Assembly: GCA_902614355.1 (NCBI GenBank)
Contig: CACMKP010000001.1
Coordinates: forward strand, 62,001-126,000
DNA length: 64,000 bases
Reading direction: 5' to 3'
From: an uncultured Pelagibacteraceae bacterium
GTDB taxonomy: Bacteria; Pseudomonadota; Alphaproteobacteria; Pelagibacterales; Pelagibacteraceae
Shown here: positions 54,436 through 63,471 of the stretch, one piece after another
How positions within the stretch are numbered: the stretch's first letter is position 1
How the letters are laid out: each line of letters opens with the position of its first letter
Translations under genes and position numbers: made by a program
The notes under the pieces: model-generated
Seen by the model: the letters and a program-made list of their open reading frames with translations, nothing else
The model's database searches: none
What the model was told of the DNA's origin: nothing

Positions 54436-55032
54436 TTAGGTTAGAGTATCAACAAGTTGCCAGTTGGGATTGTTTGATTTTGTATCTCTTGAGAATACCC
54501 AAGTATCGTAAATTTTTTTAATTGTCTCTGGATCACCTGAAATTATTTTTTTCTCTTTATCTTTTATGCATGTTATTACTTCAGCAACAAAATCTACTGT
54601 TACTCTAAGAATAGAGCCAATTTTATTATGTTCTTTTATTTTCGCTGAATTGATACCAATAAATGTAATTTCAGCAAAATGCCCCCTTTTACTTCTGTCA
54701 ACTAAAGCAGTTTTAAATTGAGAATAAATTTTTTCACTCAACAATGGTTTACTATTAGTAATCTTATTATCTTGGTCGCTAAAATCGGTAATTATAGTTT
54801 CATAAGCAATTTTTGCACCTTTTAAAAATTCTCTTTGAGCCTCTTCGTCAAAGTTTTCTTTAATCTTAACTATATTTTCTGCCTGGGCTTTTTTTAGAAT
54901 ATTTTCAAATTGTGGATTAACTTTACCTTCAAAACCTGATCTTTTTCCTAGAATTCCTCTTAATCTCAAGAAGATAAAGCCCGCTATCATGGCTAGTAGG
55001 ATAATATCTATATATTCGAAACTATAATTCAT
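54436..55032 (-). CDS. Tim44-like domain protein (TimA)
   Basis: A 198-residue protein starting at ATG 55032 (MNYSFEYID), with one N-terminal helix (about 8-22) and a Tim44/TimA C-terminal domain: GAKIAYETIITDFSD, AEITFIGINSAKIKEHNKIGSILRVTVDFVAEVI, DTWVFSRDTKSNNPNW. Mitochondrial Tim44 anchors the import motor; in bacteria TimA is an inner-membrane protein of unclear role. It is divergent from fxsA across 57 bp. Confidence 0.92.
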   Translation of the reverse strand: MNYSFEYIDIILLAMIAGFIFLRLRGILGKRSGFEGKVNPQFENILKKAQAENIVKIKENFDEEAQREFLKGAKIAYETIITDFSDQDNKITNSKPLLSEKIYSQFKTALVDRSKRGHFAEITFIGINSAKIKEHNKIGSILRVTVDFVAEVITCIKDKEKKIISGDPETIKKIYDTWVFSRDTKSNNPNWQLVDTLT

Positions 55033-55089
55033 CCTTTGATAGTAATTACTAAGTTGAATAATTTCAACTAGCAATTAAATTAAAGACAA

Positions 55090-55515
55090 ATGAACTCAGT
55101 CCTAATAGCCATAATTCTAGTACCAATTATTGAAATTTACTTATTTATAAAAATTGGGTCTCAAATTGGAGCATTTAATACTATCTCATTAATATTTATT
55201 ACAGCAATTATTGGAATAATTTATGCAAGATATGAGGGTTTAAACACTTTGAAGTCTGGTTTTACTCAATTAGTAAAAAATGAATTACCTGCTTATGAAA
55301 TTATATCAGGTGCGATAATAGCTTTTGCGGCTGTATTATTAATCATTCCTGGCTTTATGACAGACGTCATTGGTTTTCTTCTAATATTTCCGCTAACAAG
55401 AAAACTAATTTTAAAAAACTTTTCATCTAAGTTTAAAGTTAAAACAAAAAAAGATGAAAATTTCATTGATGGTGAGTATGAAGATATAGAAAAAGAAGAT
55501 GACAAAAAATTATAA
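55090..55515 (+). CDS. fxsA: FxsA family membrane protein
   Basis: A 141-residue membrane protein with the FxsA pattern: VPIIEIYLFIKIGSQIGAFNTI, ARYEGLNTLKSG, ISGAIIAFAAVLLIIPGFMTDVIGFLLIFPLTRK, and a charged C-terminal tail. FxsA is known for reducing exclusion of phage T7 by the F plasmid. Its 3' end overlaps the secB start by 17 bp. The pair fxsA-secB opposite Tim44 is a conserved alphaproteobacterial order. Confidence 0.94.
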   Translation: MNSVLIAIILVPIIEIYLFIKIGSQIGAFNTISLIFITAIIGIIYARYEGLNTLKSGFTQLVKNELPAYEIISGAIIAFAAVLLIIPGFMTDVIGFLLIFPLTRKLILKNFSSKFKVKTKKDENFIDGEYEDIEKEDDKKL

Positions 55516-55921
55516 AATTTTAGCAAAATTTATCAAAGATATGTCTAGTGAGACACCTGATGTTGAAACATACATGTATGTGAAGGATCATATTTCTCAA
55601 TATCAGTTGGGTATTGATATAAATTCAAAAGCAATCAAAAGTAGATTAATAGAGGTGAATACTGCCATAAGATTTTATGATAAAAACGAAGGCACCAAAA
55701 AATCAATTTTTGAATTTATTTATTCATCTATTGTGCAGATCGATGAAAATCTTAAAGATAAAAAGATTTTAGAAAAAATAGTCCTTGTAGATGTTCAAAA
55801 AGAAATTTTCCCTGATGTAGAGAAAACATTAATAAATTTACTTCATAACTCTGGATACCCTGCAATCAAAATTGAAAAAGAAATAGATTTTGAGGATTTA
55901 TACAAACAAAATATTAATTAA
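55499..55921 (+). CDS. secB: Protein-export chaperone SecB (diverged)
   Basis: A 140-residue protein. The family order is recognisable: FIKDMSSETPDVETYM (for the YIKDLSFENP block), a long beta part, then IVLVDVQKEIFPDVEKTLINLLHNSGYPAIKIEKEIDFEDLYKQN, which matches the SecB end with ID...P....R......GYP and DF..LY...N. SecB holds preproteins unfolded and hands them to SecA. Context beside fxsA and dnaQ, as in other alphaproteobacteria, makes it firm even though it is diverged. Confidence 0.88.
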   Translation: MTKNYKILAKFIKDMSSETPDVETYMYVKDHISQYQLGIDINSKAIKSRLIEVNTAIRFYDKNEGTKKSIFEFIYSSIVQIDENLKDKKILEKIVLVDVQKEIFPDVEKTLINLLHNSGYPAIKIEKEIDFEDLYKQNIN

Positions 55922-56580
55922 AAAAAATTTTTTTTAAGATGTGATTTTAAAAAATCATTATGTTTTTGTAATTCCTCTTTCGTTGGTAAAATTACTTTTT
56001 TAAAATAATTTATTTTTTCATTAACAGATTGTTTAGAAGCTTTTTCTTCGATACTAAAATTTAATGTAGGTTCTTTCTGATCTATCAAATTAATATAAAC
56101 TTTAGCTAATAAATCGCAATCAACTAAAGCTGTATGTTTCACTCTTCTTGAATTATCAATTCTATATCTTTTGCATAATGCATCTAAATTTGAGGGCGAT
56201 CCTGGAAATTTATCTCGTGCTAAAATTAATGTATCTATTATGTCATTATTAATTTCTTTTTTACCTATGATTTTTAATTCATTATTTAAATGAGATAAAT
56301 CAAATTCTGCATTATGTATTATGATCTTTTTATTTTTAATAAATTCTAAAAATTCATCTGCGATTTCTAAAAATTTCTTTTGCTTTGATAAAAAATCATC
56401 ACTGTAACCATGGACATCAAAGGCTTTTTGAGAAACTTTTCTATCTGGATTTAAATAACAATGAAATTTATTTTTTGTGGGAACTAAATTATCAAGTTCG
56501 ATACAACCAATCTCAACAATTCTATGGCCCTCTTTTACAGAAATACCAGTGGTCTCGGTGTCTAAAACAATTTCTTTCAT
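55918..56580 (-). CDS. dnaQ: DNA polymerase III epsilon subunit (3'-5' proofreading exonuclease)
   Basis: A 220-residue DEDDh exonuclease: ExoI LDTETTG (6-12), ExoII HNAEFDLSHL and ExoIII HTALVDCDLLAKV. It proofreads replication in the Pol III core. Overlaps the coaE stop by one base and its end meets secB by a 4-bp overlap. Conserved order with coaE, aroE and maf. Confidence 0.97.
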   Translation of the reverse strand: MKEIVLDTETTGISVKEGHRIVEIGCIELDNLVPTKNKFHCYLNPDRKVSQKAFDVHGYSDDFLSKQKKFLEIADEFLEFIKNKKIIIHNAEFDLSHLNNELKIIGKKEINNDIIDTLILARDKFPGSPSNLDALCKRYRIDNSRRVKHTALVDCDLLAKVYINLIDQKEPTLNFSIEEKASKQSVNEKINYFKKVILPTKEELQKHNDFLKSHLKKNFF

Positions 56581-57149
56581 TATAAGATCTTTTTTAAAAG
56601 ATTTTTTACACTTTTTCTAACAAACTTTTTTGTATGATAATTCTTTATTACATATCTAGACTTCCTTTTTTTATAATCAAGCGGTAGTTGAATTTCTTTC
56701 AATCTTTTTAATATTCTATTGTTGAAACTCTTTCTCTTGCTTAGCCTTTTCAAAATATCTGATTTCTTTGCTTCAACAAAAACTAAAATTGTATCTTTAA
56801 TTTTTATTTTATTCTCTAATAATAAAGGAATATCTAAAATAACTAGCTTTCTTTTTTTATTTTTTAAAAGGAACAAATTTAATTTTTTTCTAACAATTGG
56901 GTGAACTACTTTAGTGATTTTTTTAATATTATTCTTATTACTTAAAATTGCACTCGTTAATTCTATTTTGTCTATTGGAAATGTCTTAATATATTTTGGT
57001 AATAGTTTTTTTAATTTTATAAAACAAATTTTGTTTTTTTTATATATTTTAGCCACCTCATCATCCGCATTAAATACTGGATAACCGAATGACTTTGCAA
57101 CAACACTTTTTCCAGATCCTATGTCACCTAAAATTCCAATTTTAATCAT
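56580..57149 (-). CDS. coaE: Dephospho-CoA kinase
   Basis: A 189-residue P-loop kinase that makes the final step of CoA synthesis. Walker A GDIGSGKS lies near residues 8-15, FNADDEVAKIYK and the lid region KKITKVVHPIVRKKL follow, and LVILDIPLLLEN is the conserved core. It is rich in lysine. It overlaps aroE by 8 bp upstream and dnaQ by one base downstream. Confidence 0.95.
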   Translation of the reverse strand: MIKIGILGDIGSGKSVVAKSFGYPVFNADDEVAKIYKKNKICFIKLKKLLPKYIKTFPIDKIELTSAILSNKNNIKKITKVVHPIVRKKLNLFLLKNKKRKLVILDIPLLLENKIKIKDTILVFVEAKKSDILKRLSKRKSFNNRILKRLKEIQLPLDYKKRKSRYVIKNYHTKKFVRKSVKNLLKKIL

Positions 57150-57936
57150 TATCCAAAATCTTTAATGTCTCTTGATTAATTTTTGGTTCTATCTTGTGCC
57201 ATAATTTAAATGCCTCTAGGGCCTGATAAACAAACATGGTTTTTCCATTTTCTGTCATGTTTCCTGATTGTTTACCCAATTTCAAAAATTGGGTTTCGTG
57301 AGGATTGTAAATTACGTCATAAAATAATTTATTTTTTCCTAGACTTGTGAAATCTAAATTAATTTTTTCGTTATTTAAACCAAGGCTTGTAGCATTTATT
57401 ACCATATCAAAATCGATTAATTTTCCCCATTCTAAAACTTTAAGATTATCAAATAAAATTCTCAAACTCTCTGCCTTCTCTCTTGTCCTATTGCTAATTG
57501 TTATCTCTTGAACCTGCATATTTTTTAAAGCAAGAATTATTGAAGAAACTACACCGCCAGCACCTAAAATTAAAACTCTCTTTCCCTTTAAACTAAAATT
57601 TATTTTTTTTATTGCAGCATCAAAACCAGCTATGTCTGTATTATGTCCAACTAAAACACCATTATTAAATGTAATTGTATTTACTGATTGAGTTTGATCT
57701 GCCTCTGGGCTTAATTTATCCAAAAAAGGAATAACTGTTTTTTTAAAAGGTACAGTTACGTTACAACCAGCTACTTTTTGTTCTTTAATATTTTGGATAA
57801 AATTTTTAATTTCATGATCCTCAAGTTTAATTTTATCATATGTGGCATTGATATTATTTTCTTTTAGCCAATGGTTATGAAGTGCTGGAGATAAAGAGTG
57901 ATCTATCGGATTACCAATGACTAAATATTTATTCAT
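57142..57936 (-). CDS. aroE: Shikimate dehydrogenase (NADP)
   Basis: A 264-residue enzyme of the shikimate pathway. Substrate site: NPIDHSLSPALHNHWL, NVTVPFKK with the catalytic Lys, GHNTDIAGF with the catalytic Asp. Cofactor loop: LILGAGGVVSSII with SNRTREKA. The end KTMFVYQALEAFKLW matches the family. It overlaps both neighbours (maf and coaE) by 8 bp. Confidence 0.96.
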   Translation of the reverse strand: MNKYLVIGNPIDHSLSPALHNHWLKENNINATYDKIKLEDHEIKNFIQNIKEQKVAGCNVTVPFKKTVIPFLDKLSPEADQTQSVNTITFNNGVLVGHNTDIAGFDAAIKKINFSLKGKRVLILGAGGVVSSIILALKNMQVQEITISNRTREKAESLRILFDNLKVLEWGKLIDFDMVINATSLGLNNEKINLDFTSLGKNKLFYDVIYNPHETQFLKLGKQSGNMTENGKTMFVYQALEAFKLWHKIEPKINQETLKILDND

Positions 57937-58516
57937 AACTTTTTAAATAATCTCTAATTTTGTCTATTGGAAGGCCCATAATAGTATTTTCATTACCTTC
58001 TATTTTGGAAAACAGCATTTTTCCCTCACCTTCAATCTGATAAACATTATATGAATAAAGCGCATCATCGCTTATTTTAGATAAATAGTTAAGTAACTGG
58101 TTTTCAGTGAAATTTTTCATTGTTAGTTGAGCTTTGTCTGTATAATTCCAAATCATCATTCCGTTTTTAGATATACAAACAGAGCTTATTAAATAATGGG
58201 TTTTGCCATTTAGCATTTTTAAAATTGTTAAAGCTTCATCTCTATTTTCAGGTTTTGATATCAATTTCCCCTCCAAATCAATAACACTGTCAGCTCCTAA
58301 AACTATTTGATCTGGATGTTTCATGCTTACTTTGTTTGCTTTTAACTCAGCTAAGTTTTTTGAAATAATTTCTGGAGTTGCTTTTTCATTTAATAGACTT
58401 GATTTAACAATATTTTCATCAACATTAGATGGTTCAACACTGCTTTCTATATTGTTTTTGTCCAAAATTTCTTTTCTAACTTTACTTTTTGAAGCCAAAA
58501 TAATTTTTTTAAACAT
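57929..58516 (-). CDS. maf: Maf-like nucleoside triphosphate pyrophosphatase
   Basis: A 195-residue house-cleaning pyrophosphatase with IILASKSKVRKEIL at the start, the catalytic LGADSVI with Asp, KPENRDEALTILKMLNGKTHYLISSVC, and YQIEGEGKMLFSKIEGNENTIMGLP near the end. It removes non-canonical nucleotides (m7GTP, UTP/dTTP types). It overlaps the PPDK regulator gene by 8 bp. Confidence 0.95.
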   Translation of the reverse strand: MFKKIILASKSKVRKEILDKNNIESSVEPSNVDENIVKSSLLNEKATPEIISKNLAELKANKVSMKHPDQIVLGADSVIDLEGKLISKPENRDEALTILKMLNGKTHYLISSVCISKNGMMIWNYTDKAQLTMKNFTENQLLNYLSKISDDALYSYNVYQIEGEGKMLFSKIEGNENTIMGLPIDKIRDYLKSYE

Positions 58517-59339
58517 TTTTTTTATTTGAAAAAATTTTATGAATTTTTATTACTGAAGCAGCGGTTTCCTCGACGGATTTTCTTGTCACATCTATCATGG
58601 GCCACTTATATTTTCTAAAGGTATCTTTTGCATCATCAACTTCTTTTCTAATTTTTTTTAGGTCTGTATAATCTTTGTTTTTATTATCTTTCAAAGAATT
58701 TATTCGATTTTTTCTAATGTCAACCAGTCTTTCTGCTTCTGTTGTTAAACCAACAACACAAAAATTTTCAGGATCTTTTTTTAAAAATTCTGGTATAGAG
58801 CTTTTGTTCACTAGTGGTATGTTGGCTGTTCTATAACCTTTGTTAGCTAAATATATTGATGTAGGTGTTTTACTTGTTCTGCTAACTCCCAACAAAATTA
58901 TATCAGACTTTTGTGCATCTTCTAATAAATTTCCATCATCATGATTCATTGTATATTGTATGGCTTCAATTCTATTGTAATATTCCTCATTTAGAATGTG
59001 CTGTCCACTTGGTTCATGCGATGCTCTTTGATTAAATAATTTGGAAAAACTTAAAATTAAACTTCCCAAAACTCCAAAACAAGGTATTCTTTTTTTATTA
59101 CACGCATTAGCTAAAGTTTTAGCCAAATTATTATCTACAATTGTGTACAAAATTATAGAATTTTTCTCCTTTTCAGCTAAATCAAGAATTTTTGATATCT
59201 GATTTTCAGTTCGTGTAAAAGAATATGAATTAACCTTATAATTAATATTTTTAAATTGAGCTTTCAAAGATAAAAAAATTCTCTCCAGAGTCTCTCCTGT
59301 AGAATCAGAGATTAGAAATATTTGATAAGTATTAATCAT
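58509..59339 (-). CDS. ppsR: Pyruvate, phosphate dikinase regulatory protein (DUF299)
   Basis: A 276-residue protein of the PPDK/PEP synthase regulatory family (DUF299, RP001 of Rickettsia). Marks: IFLISDSTGETLERIF, the P-loop GVSRTSKTPTSIYLANKGYRTANIPLV, and the C-terminal WPMIDVTRKSVEETAA. It phosphorylates and dephosphorylates PPDK or PEP synthase on Thr with ADP/phosphate. In Caulobacter and Rickettsia it borders oriC on the other side from hemE, exactly as here. Confidence 0.95.
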   Translation of the reverse strand: MINTYQIFLISDSTGETLERIFLSLKAQFKNINYKVNSYSFTRTENQISKILDLAEKEKNSIILYTIVDNNLAKTLANACNKKRIPCFGVLGSLILSFSKLFNQRASHEPSGQHILNEEYYNRIEAIQYTMNHDDGNLLEDAQKSDIILLGVSRTSKTPTSIYLANKGYRTANIPLVNKSSIPEFLKKDPENFCVVGLTTEAERLVDIRKNRINSLKDNKNKDYTDLKKIRKEVDDAKDTFRKYKWPMIDVTRKSVEETAASVIKIHKIFSNKKNV

Positions 59340-59600
59340 GTATATTTAGTTAATATCTTTGTAATATTTTAATAAAATTAAACAAATTTAATTTTATAAT
59401 AAATAAGCTGTAAAATAAGGGTTTTATTCACATTCTTTATTAAGTGGAAAATAAATATACAAATGATTAAGTAATTCATAAATTACATCTTAATTAATGA
59501 TAAAATTAAGAATAAATGGTTGATAAAATGTTGATAAAAAATAGTTACCATTATTCACATTCCCTAATAATACTACAATCTTATAGTATATATTTTATAT
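59340..59600. other. Probable chromosomal replication origin (oriC)
   Basis: A 261-bp gene-free, very AT-rich stretch between divergent DUF299 and hemE genes. It has two TTATTCACA boxes (59424-59432 and 59551-59559) and two reverse-strand TTATCAAC-type boxes (59518-59526, TTATCAACC; 59529-59537, TTATCAACA), all near the DnaA consensus TTATNCACA, and a 7-bp inverted repeat at 59489-59510. Caulobacter oriC lies between hemE and this same DUF299 gene, and the arrangement is shared with Rickettsia. Most genes within 5 kb point away from it. No dnaA gene is needed next to it. Confidence 0.85.
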
Positions 59601-60602
59601 ATGACTCAAATTGATAAAGTTTTAAAAGATTATGATACATCTATAAAACCAATATGGATAATGAGGCAAGCTGGTAGATATCTACCTGAATTCAGAGAAA
59701 TCAGAGCCAAAAACCCCAATTTTATAGAACTATGTTTGAATGAAAAATTATCATCTGAAATAACTCTACAGCCTCTTAAAAGATTCGATTTAGACGCTGC
59801 CATAATTTTTTCAGATATTTTAATGCTTCCATATGGTTTAAACCAAACAGTTGAATTTAAAAAAGGAATTGGACCTATATTAGGAGATTTAAATTTAAAA
59901 AATATCTTAAATATAAATGAAAGCGATTTTATTGATAAATTACAACCAGTATATAAATTGGTTAACTTGATTAAAAACAATGATCTTACAAGAAACAAAA
60001 ATACAATAGGTTTTGTTGGTGCCCCTTGGACGCTTTTAGTTTATATGATAAATCAAAAATCTCCAAAGTCAGGATTGAAGAGTGATTTTTTTAAAGACAA
60101 AAATTTTATAGACAAAGTTGTAAAAGTTATTGAAAAATTCTTAAAATTACACATTAGAAATCAAGTTGAAAGTGGTGCACAAATTATTCAAATTTTTGAC
60201 AGTTGGGCCGGCCTGTTAAATGAAAAAGATTTGCCAAATTATATATATGAACCCACAATAAGGTTAGTCGAATATACAAAATCTTTAAATGTTCCAACAA
60301 TATGTTTTCCCAAAGGTATAAAAAAATATAAAGATTATTGTGAAACCGTTAAGCCTGATGCTATTTGTATTGATTATGAGGTTGATCCTAAAGAAATTTT
60401 AAAAAATATAAAAATTCCTATTCAAGGAGGAATGGATCCAAAAATTTTATTAACGGATAAAGATAATTTAAGAAAAGGAGCAAAAAAATATTTAGAAATT
60501 TTTAAAGACCATCCTTATATATTTAACTTGGGGCATGGAGTTTTACCTGAAACCGATCCAAAAATGATGGACTATCTTGTCAAAATGGTGAAAGACTATT
60601 AA
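59601..60602 (+). CDS. hemE: Uroporphyrinogen decarboxylase
   Basis: A 333-residue TIM-barrel enzyme that removes four carboxyls from uroporphyrinogen III. Marks: PIWIMRQAGRYLPEFRE (the substrate site), DAAIIFSDILMLPYGL with the catalytic Asp, GFVGAPWTLLVYMI, QIFDSWAGLL, and NLGHGVLPETDP at the end. It is divergent from the DUF299 gene across the probable origin and overlaps nothing; hemH follows directly. Confidence 0.97.
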   Translation: MTQIDKVLKDYDTSIKPIWIMRQAGRYLPEFREIRAKNPNFIELCLNEKLSSEITLQPLKRFDLDAAIIFSDILMLPYGLNQTVEFKKGIGPILGDLNLKNILNINESDFIDKLQPVYKLVNLIKNNDLTRNKNTIGFVGAPWTLLVYMINQKSPKSGLKSDFFKDKNFIDKVVKVIEKFLKLHIRNQVESGAQIIQIFDSWAGLLNEKDLPNYIYEPTIRLVEYTKSLNVPTICFPKGIKKYKDYCETVKPDAICIDYEVDPKEILKNIKIPIQGGMDPKILLTDKDNLRKGAKKYLEIFKDHPYIFNLGHGVLPETDPKMMDYLVKMVKDY

Positions 60603-61601
60603 ATGAAAATCAGCAAAAACCATCCACAAATTAACTTTGGTAAAACTGGAGTGTTGATAATCAATTTAGGAACGCCAGATTCAACCGGTTGGTTAGATAT
60701 TAGAAAATATTTAAAGGAATTTCTATCAGATAGAAGAGTAATAGAGGTTAATCCTATATTATGGCAAATTATATTAAACGTTTTTATATTAAACTTGAGA
60801 CCCTCGAAAACTGCTAAAGCATATAAAGAAATTTGGATGAAAAAAGAAAACATTTCTCCATTACTTTATTATACTCGACAACAAGCTAATAAATTATCAA
60901 ATTTAATATCTGAAAAAAATGTAATTGTAGATTTCGCTATGCGGTACGGAAATCCTAGTATTAAAAGTAAGATAAAAGATTTACATGATAAGGGTTGTGA
61001 AAATTTGGTTATACTACCACTGTATCCTCAATATGCTGCGGCAACTACCGCAACAGTTTGTGATGAAGTTTATAGAACACTCATGAAAATGAGATGGCAA
61101 CCGTCTATAAAAATAATTCCACATTATGAGTCTCATCCTCAATATATAGATGCTTTAGTAAATTCACTTAATAAAAAGATAAAAGAAATAAATTGGAAAC
61201 CAGATCTAATTTTGGCGTCTTACCACGGTATACCACAAAAATATTTTGATAAAGGAGATCCGTATCATTGTTATTGTCAAAAAACTACCAGACTAATTTC
61301 AGAAAAGTTTAATTCCATAGAACTTAAAACAACTTTTCAATCAAGATTTGGTCCTCAGAAATGGCTTGAACCTTACACAGATAAAACATTAGAAAAATTG
61401 CCTAACGAGGGTAAAAAAAATGTTCTTGCAATTTGCCCTGGTTTTTCCTCAGACTGTGTTGAAACTTTGGAGGAAATTCTTATCCAAGGTAAAGAAACTT
61501 TCTTAGAGTCGGGTGGAGAAAATTTTGATATGGTGCCATGTTTAAATGATAATGATGATCATATTGCTTTACTAAAATCATTAGTTCAAAAAAGTCTTTA
61601 A
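60603..61601 (+). CDS. hemH: Ferrochelatase
   Basis: A 332-residue enzyme that puts iron into protoporphyrin IX, usually peripheral to the inner membrane. Marks: GVLIINLGTPDS, YLKEFLSDRRVIE, the metal-site His in ASYHGIPQKY, and CPGFSSDCVETLEEI with the catalytic Glu. Starts immediately after the hemE stop. hemJ follows after 4 bp, so three late heme genes are together. Confidence 0.97.
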   Translation: MKISKNHPQINFGKTGVLIINLGTPDSTGWLDIRKYLKEFLSDRRVIEVNPILWQIILNVFILNLRPSKTAKAYKEIWMKKENISPLLYYTRQQANKLSNLISEKNVIVDFAMRYGNPSIKSKIKDLHDKGCENLVILPLYPQYAAATTATVCDEVYRTLMKMRWQPSIKIIPHYESHPQYIDALVNSLNKKIKEINWKPDLILASYHGIPQKYFDKGDPYHCYCQKTTRLISEKFNSIELKTTFQSRFGPQKWLEPYTDKTLEKLPNEGKKNVLAICPGFSSDCVETLEEILIQGKETFLESGGENFDMVPCLNDNDDHIALLKSLVQKSL

Positions 61602-61605
61602 ATTT

Positions 61606-62040
61606 ATGAATACCTATTTGCTTTTCAAATCTTTACACTTAATAGCAGTTATTTCTTGGATGGCAGGACTTTTGTATCTCCCGCGAATTTTTGTTTATCA
61701 TTCGGAAAATAATAACAATCCTCAAGTGACAGAAGTATTTAAAGTAATGGAAAAAAAACTTTTTTTTTACATCATGACCCCAGCAATGACTCTTTCTTGG
61801 ATATTTGGATTAATACTTATACATGAAATAGGTTTTCAGCAGCTAGGTCAAAAGTGGATGATTTTAAAACTTATTTTTGTGACTTCACTAACCTTGTATC
61901 ATTTTTATCTCGGAAGTATTTTGGGGCAATTTAAAATAGATATGAATAAACATTCCTCTAAATATTATCGATACATTAACGAAATTCCCACATTATTGCT
62001 TATTTTGATCATTTTTATTGTTATTTTTAAACCTATCTAG
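61606..62040 (+). CDS. hemJ: Protoporphyrinogen IX oxidase HemJ
   Basis: A 144-residue membrane protein with four helices. The conserved His is in FKSLHLIAVISWMAGLLYLPRIFVYHSE, with HemJ marks LYLPR and the WM..K sequence WMILKL. HemJ oxidises protoporphyrinogen to protoporphyrin, taking the place of HemG or HemY. It forms a run with hemE and hemH. Two inverted repeats lie between its stop and rho. Confidence 0.94.
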   Translation: MNTYLLFKSLHLIAVISWMAGLLYLPRIFVYHSENNNNPQVTEVFKVMEKKLFFYIMTPAMTLSWIFGLILIHEIGFQQLGQKWMILKLIFVTSLTLYHFYLGSILGQFKIDMNKHSSKYYRYINEIPTLLLILIIFIVIFKPI

Positions 62041-62096
62041 GGTTGAATAATTATAATTAGCATATATATTCAATCCATTATTAAGTCCTTAATAAT
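62041..62096 (+). repeat. Two adjacent inverted repeats in front of rho
   Basis: The first hairpin pairs 62041-62049 with 62067-62075 (nine pairs, one G:T), directly after the hemJ stop. The second is ATTATTAAG at 62077-62085 with its perfect inverted copy CTTAATAAT at 62088-62096, two bases apart, ending 7 bp before the rho ATG. No T run follows, so a simple terminator is unlikely. An attenuator, RNA structure or dimer-binding operator is possible. Confidence 0.6.
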
Positions 62097-62102
62097 TAAT
62101 TC

Positions 62103-63371
62103 ATGAACATACAAGAACTAAAACTCAAATCGTCAGAACAGTTAATCACTCAAGCAGAAGAATTGGGTATAGAAAATGCCAGCACACTAAGAAAGCAAGA
62201 AATATTATTTGCAATTTTGAAAAAAGTTGCAGAGAAAGAGGAGATTACTGGAGCTGGAGTTCTACAATTATTACAAGACGGTTTTGGTTTCTTGAGAGCA
62301 ATGGAGTCAAATTATCTACCAGGACCGGATGATATTTATGTAAGTCCAAGTCAGATTAGAAAATTTGGTTTAAGAACTGGTGATACTGTAGAGGGACCGG
62401 TAAGAGCACCAAAAGAGGGCGAAAGATATTTTGCTTTACTTCAAGTTAGCAAGATCAATTTTGAGGAACCAGATAAATCTAGACACAAAATAGCATTTGA
62501 TAACTTAACCCCACTTTATCCTGATAAGCAATTAGTTATGGAGGTAGAAGTTACAAAGCCTGATAAAAAACAAGATTTAACTCCGAGGTTAATCGATTTA
62601 GTTAGTCCAATTGGAAAAGGTCAAAGATCAATAATTATTTCACCACCAAAAGCAGGTAAAACTATGATTTTACAAAGCATAGCTAATTCAATCGCTAAAA
62701 ACTATCCAGAATGTTATTTGATTGTTTTGCTTATTGATGAAAGACCTGAAGAAGTAACTGATATGCAAAGAACAGTTAAGGGGGAAGTCATAAGTTCTAC
62801 TTTTGACGAACCAGCACAGCGTCATGTTGCGGTAGCTGAAATGGTTATTGAAAAAGCAAAAAGATTAACAGAACATAAAAAAGATGTTGTTATATTGTTA
62901 GACTCAATTACAAGATTAGGACGAGCTTATAATGCTGTCATACCAAGCTCAGGTAAAGTCTTAACTGGAGGTGTGGATGCAAATGCCTTACAAAGACCAA
63001 AAAGGTTTTTCGGTGCAGCTAGAAATATTGAAGAAGGAGGTTCATTAACAATTATTTCGACTGCTTTAATAGACACCGGTAGCAGAATGGATGAAGTAAT
63101 TTTTGAGGAATTTAAGGGAACTGGAAACAGCGAAACAGTATTAGATAGAAAAATTGCTGATAAAAGAATTTATCCTGCGATTGATATAACTAAATCTGGT
63201 ACTAGAAGAGAAGAACTTTTATTTGATAAGAACGATTTGCAGAAAATGAATGTCTTGAGGAGAATTATTGCGCCAATGGGAACCATGGACGCTATTGAAT
63301 TTATAAGTTCAAAATTAAAAGACACAAAAAACAATTCTGATTTTTTTAATTCAATGAATAAACCATCATAA
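62103..63371 (+). CDS. rho: Transcription termination factor Rho
   Basis: A 422-residue hexameric RNA helicase. The N-terminal RNA-binding half has [14 protein letters not shown] and [26 protein letters not shown]; the ATPase half has Walker A SPPKAGKT (180-187), [23 protein letters not shown] and [14 protein letters not shown] (Q/R loop). Length is normal. It follows hemJ by 62 bp with two inverted repeats between, and is next to the origin as in other alphaproteobacteria. Confidence 0.98.
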   Translation: MNIQELKLKSSEQLITQAEELGIENASTLRKQEILFAILKKVAEKEEITGAGVLQLLQDGFGFLRAMESNYLPGPDDIYVSPSQIRKFGLRTGDTVEGPVRAPKEGERYFALLQVSKINFEEPDKSRHKIAFDNLTPLYPDKQLVMEVEVTKPDKKQDLTPRLIDLVSPIGKGQRSIIISPPKAGKTMILQSIANSIAKNYPECYLIVLLIDERPEEVTDMQRTVKGEVISSTFDEPAQRHVAVAEMVIEKAKRLTEHKKDVVILLDSITRLGRAYNAVIPSSGKVLTGGVDANALQRPKRFFGAARNIEEGGSLTIISTALIDTGSRMDEVIFEEFKGTGNSETVLDRKIADKRIYPAIDITKSGTRREELLFDKNDLQKMNVLRRIIAPMGTMDAIEFISSKLKDTKNNSDFFNSMNKPS

Positions 63372-63471
63372 TTTTGTTAATAATATAATTAAAAATATAT
63401 AATTGTTAAAAAAAACTATTTTTCTTTAAAAAAAACAATAATGTCATTAATTGAGATAAATATTCGACATT

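Noticed and set aside
59400..59600. CtrA-type TTAA-N7-TTAA sites in the origin
   Set aside because: The best match has eight bases between the TTAA halves, and TTAA is frequent by chance in this AT-rich stretch.
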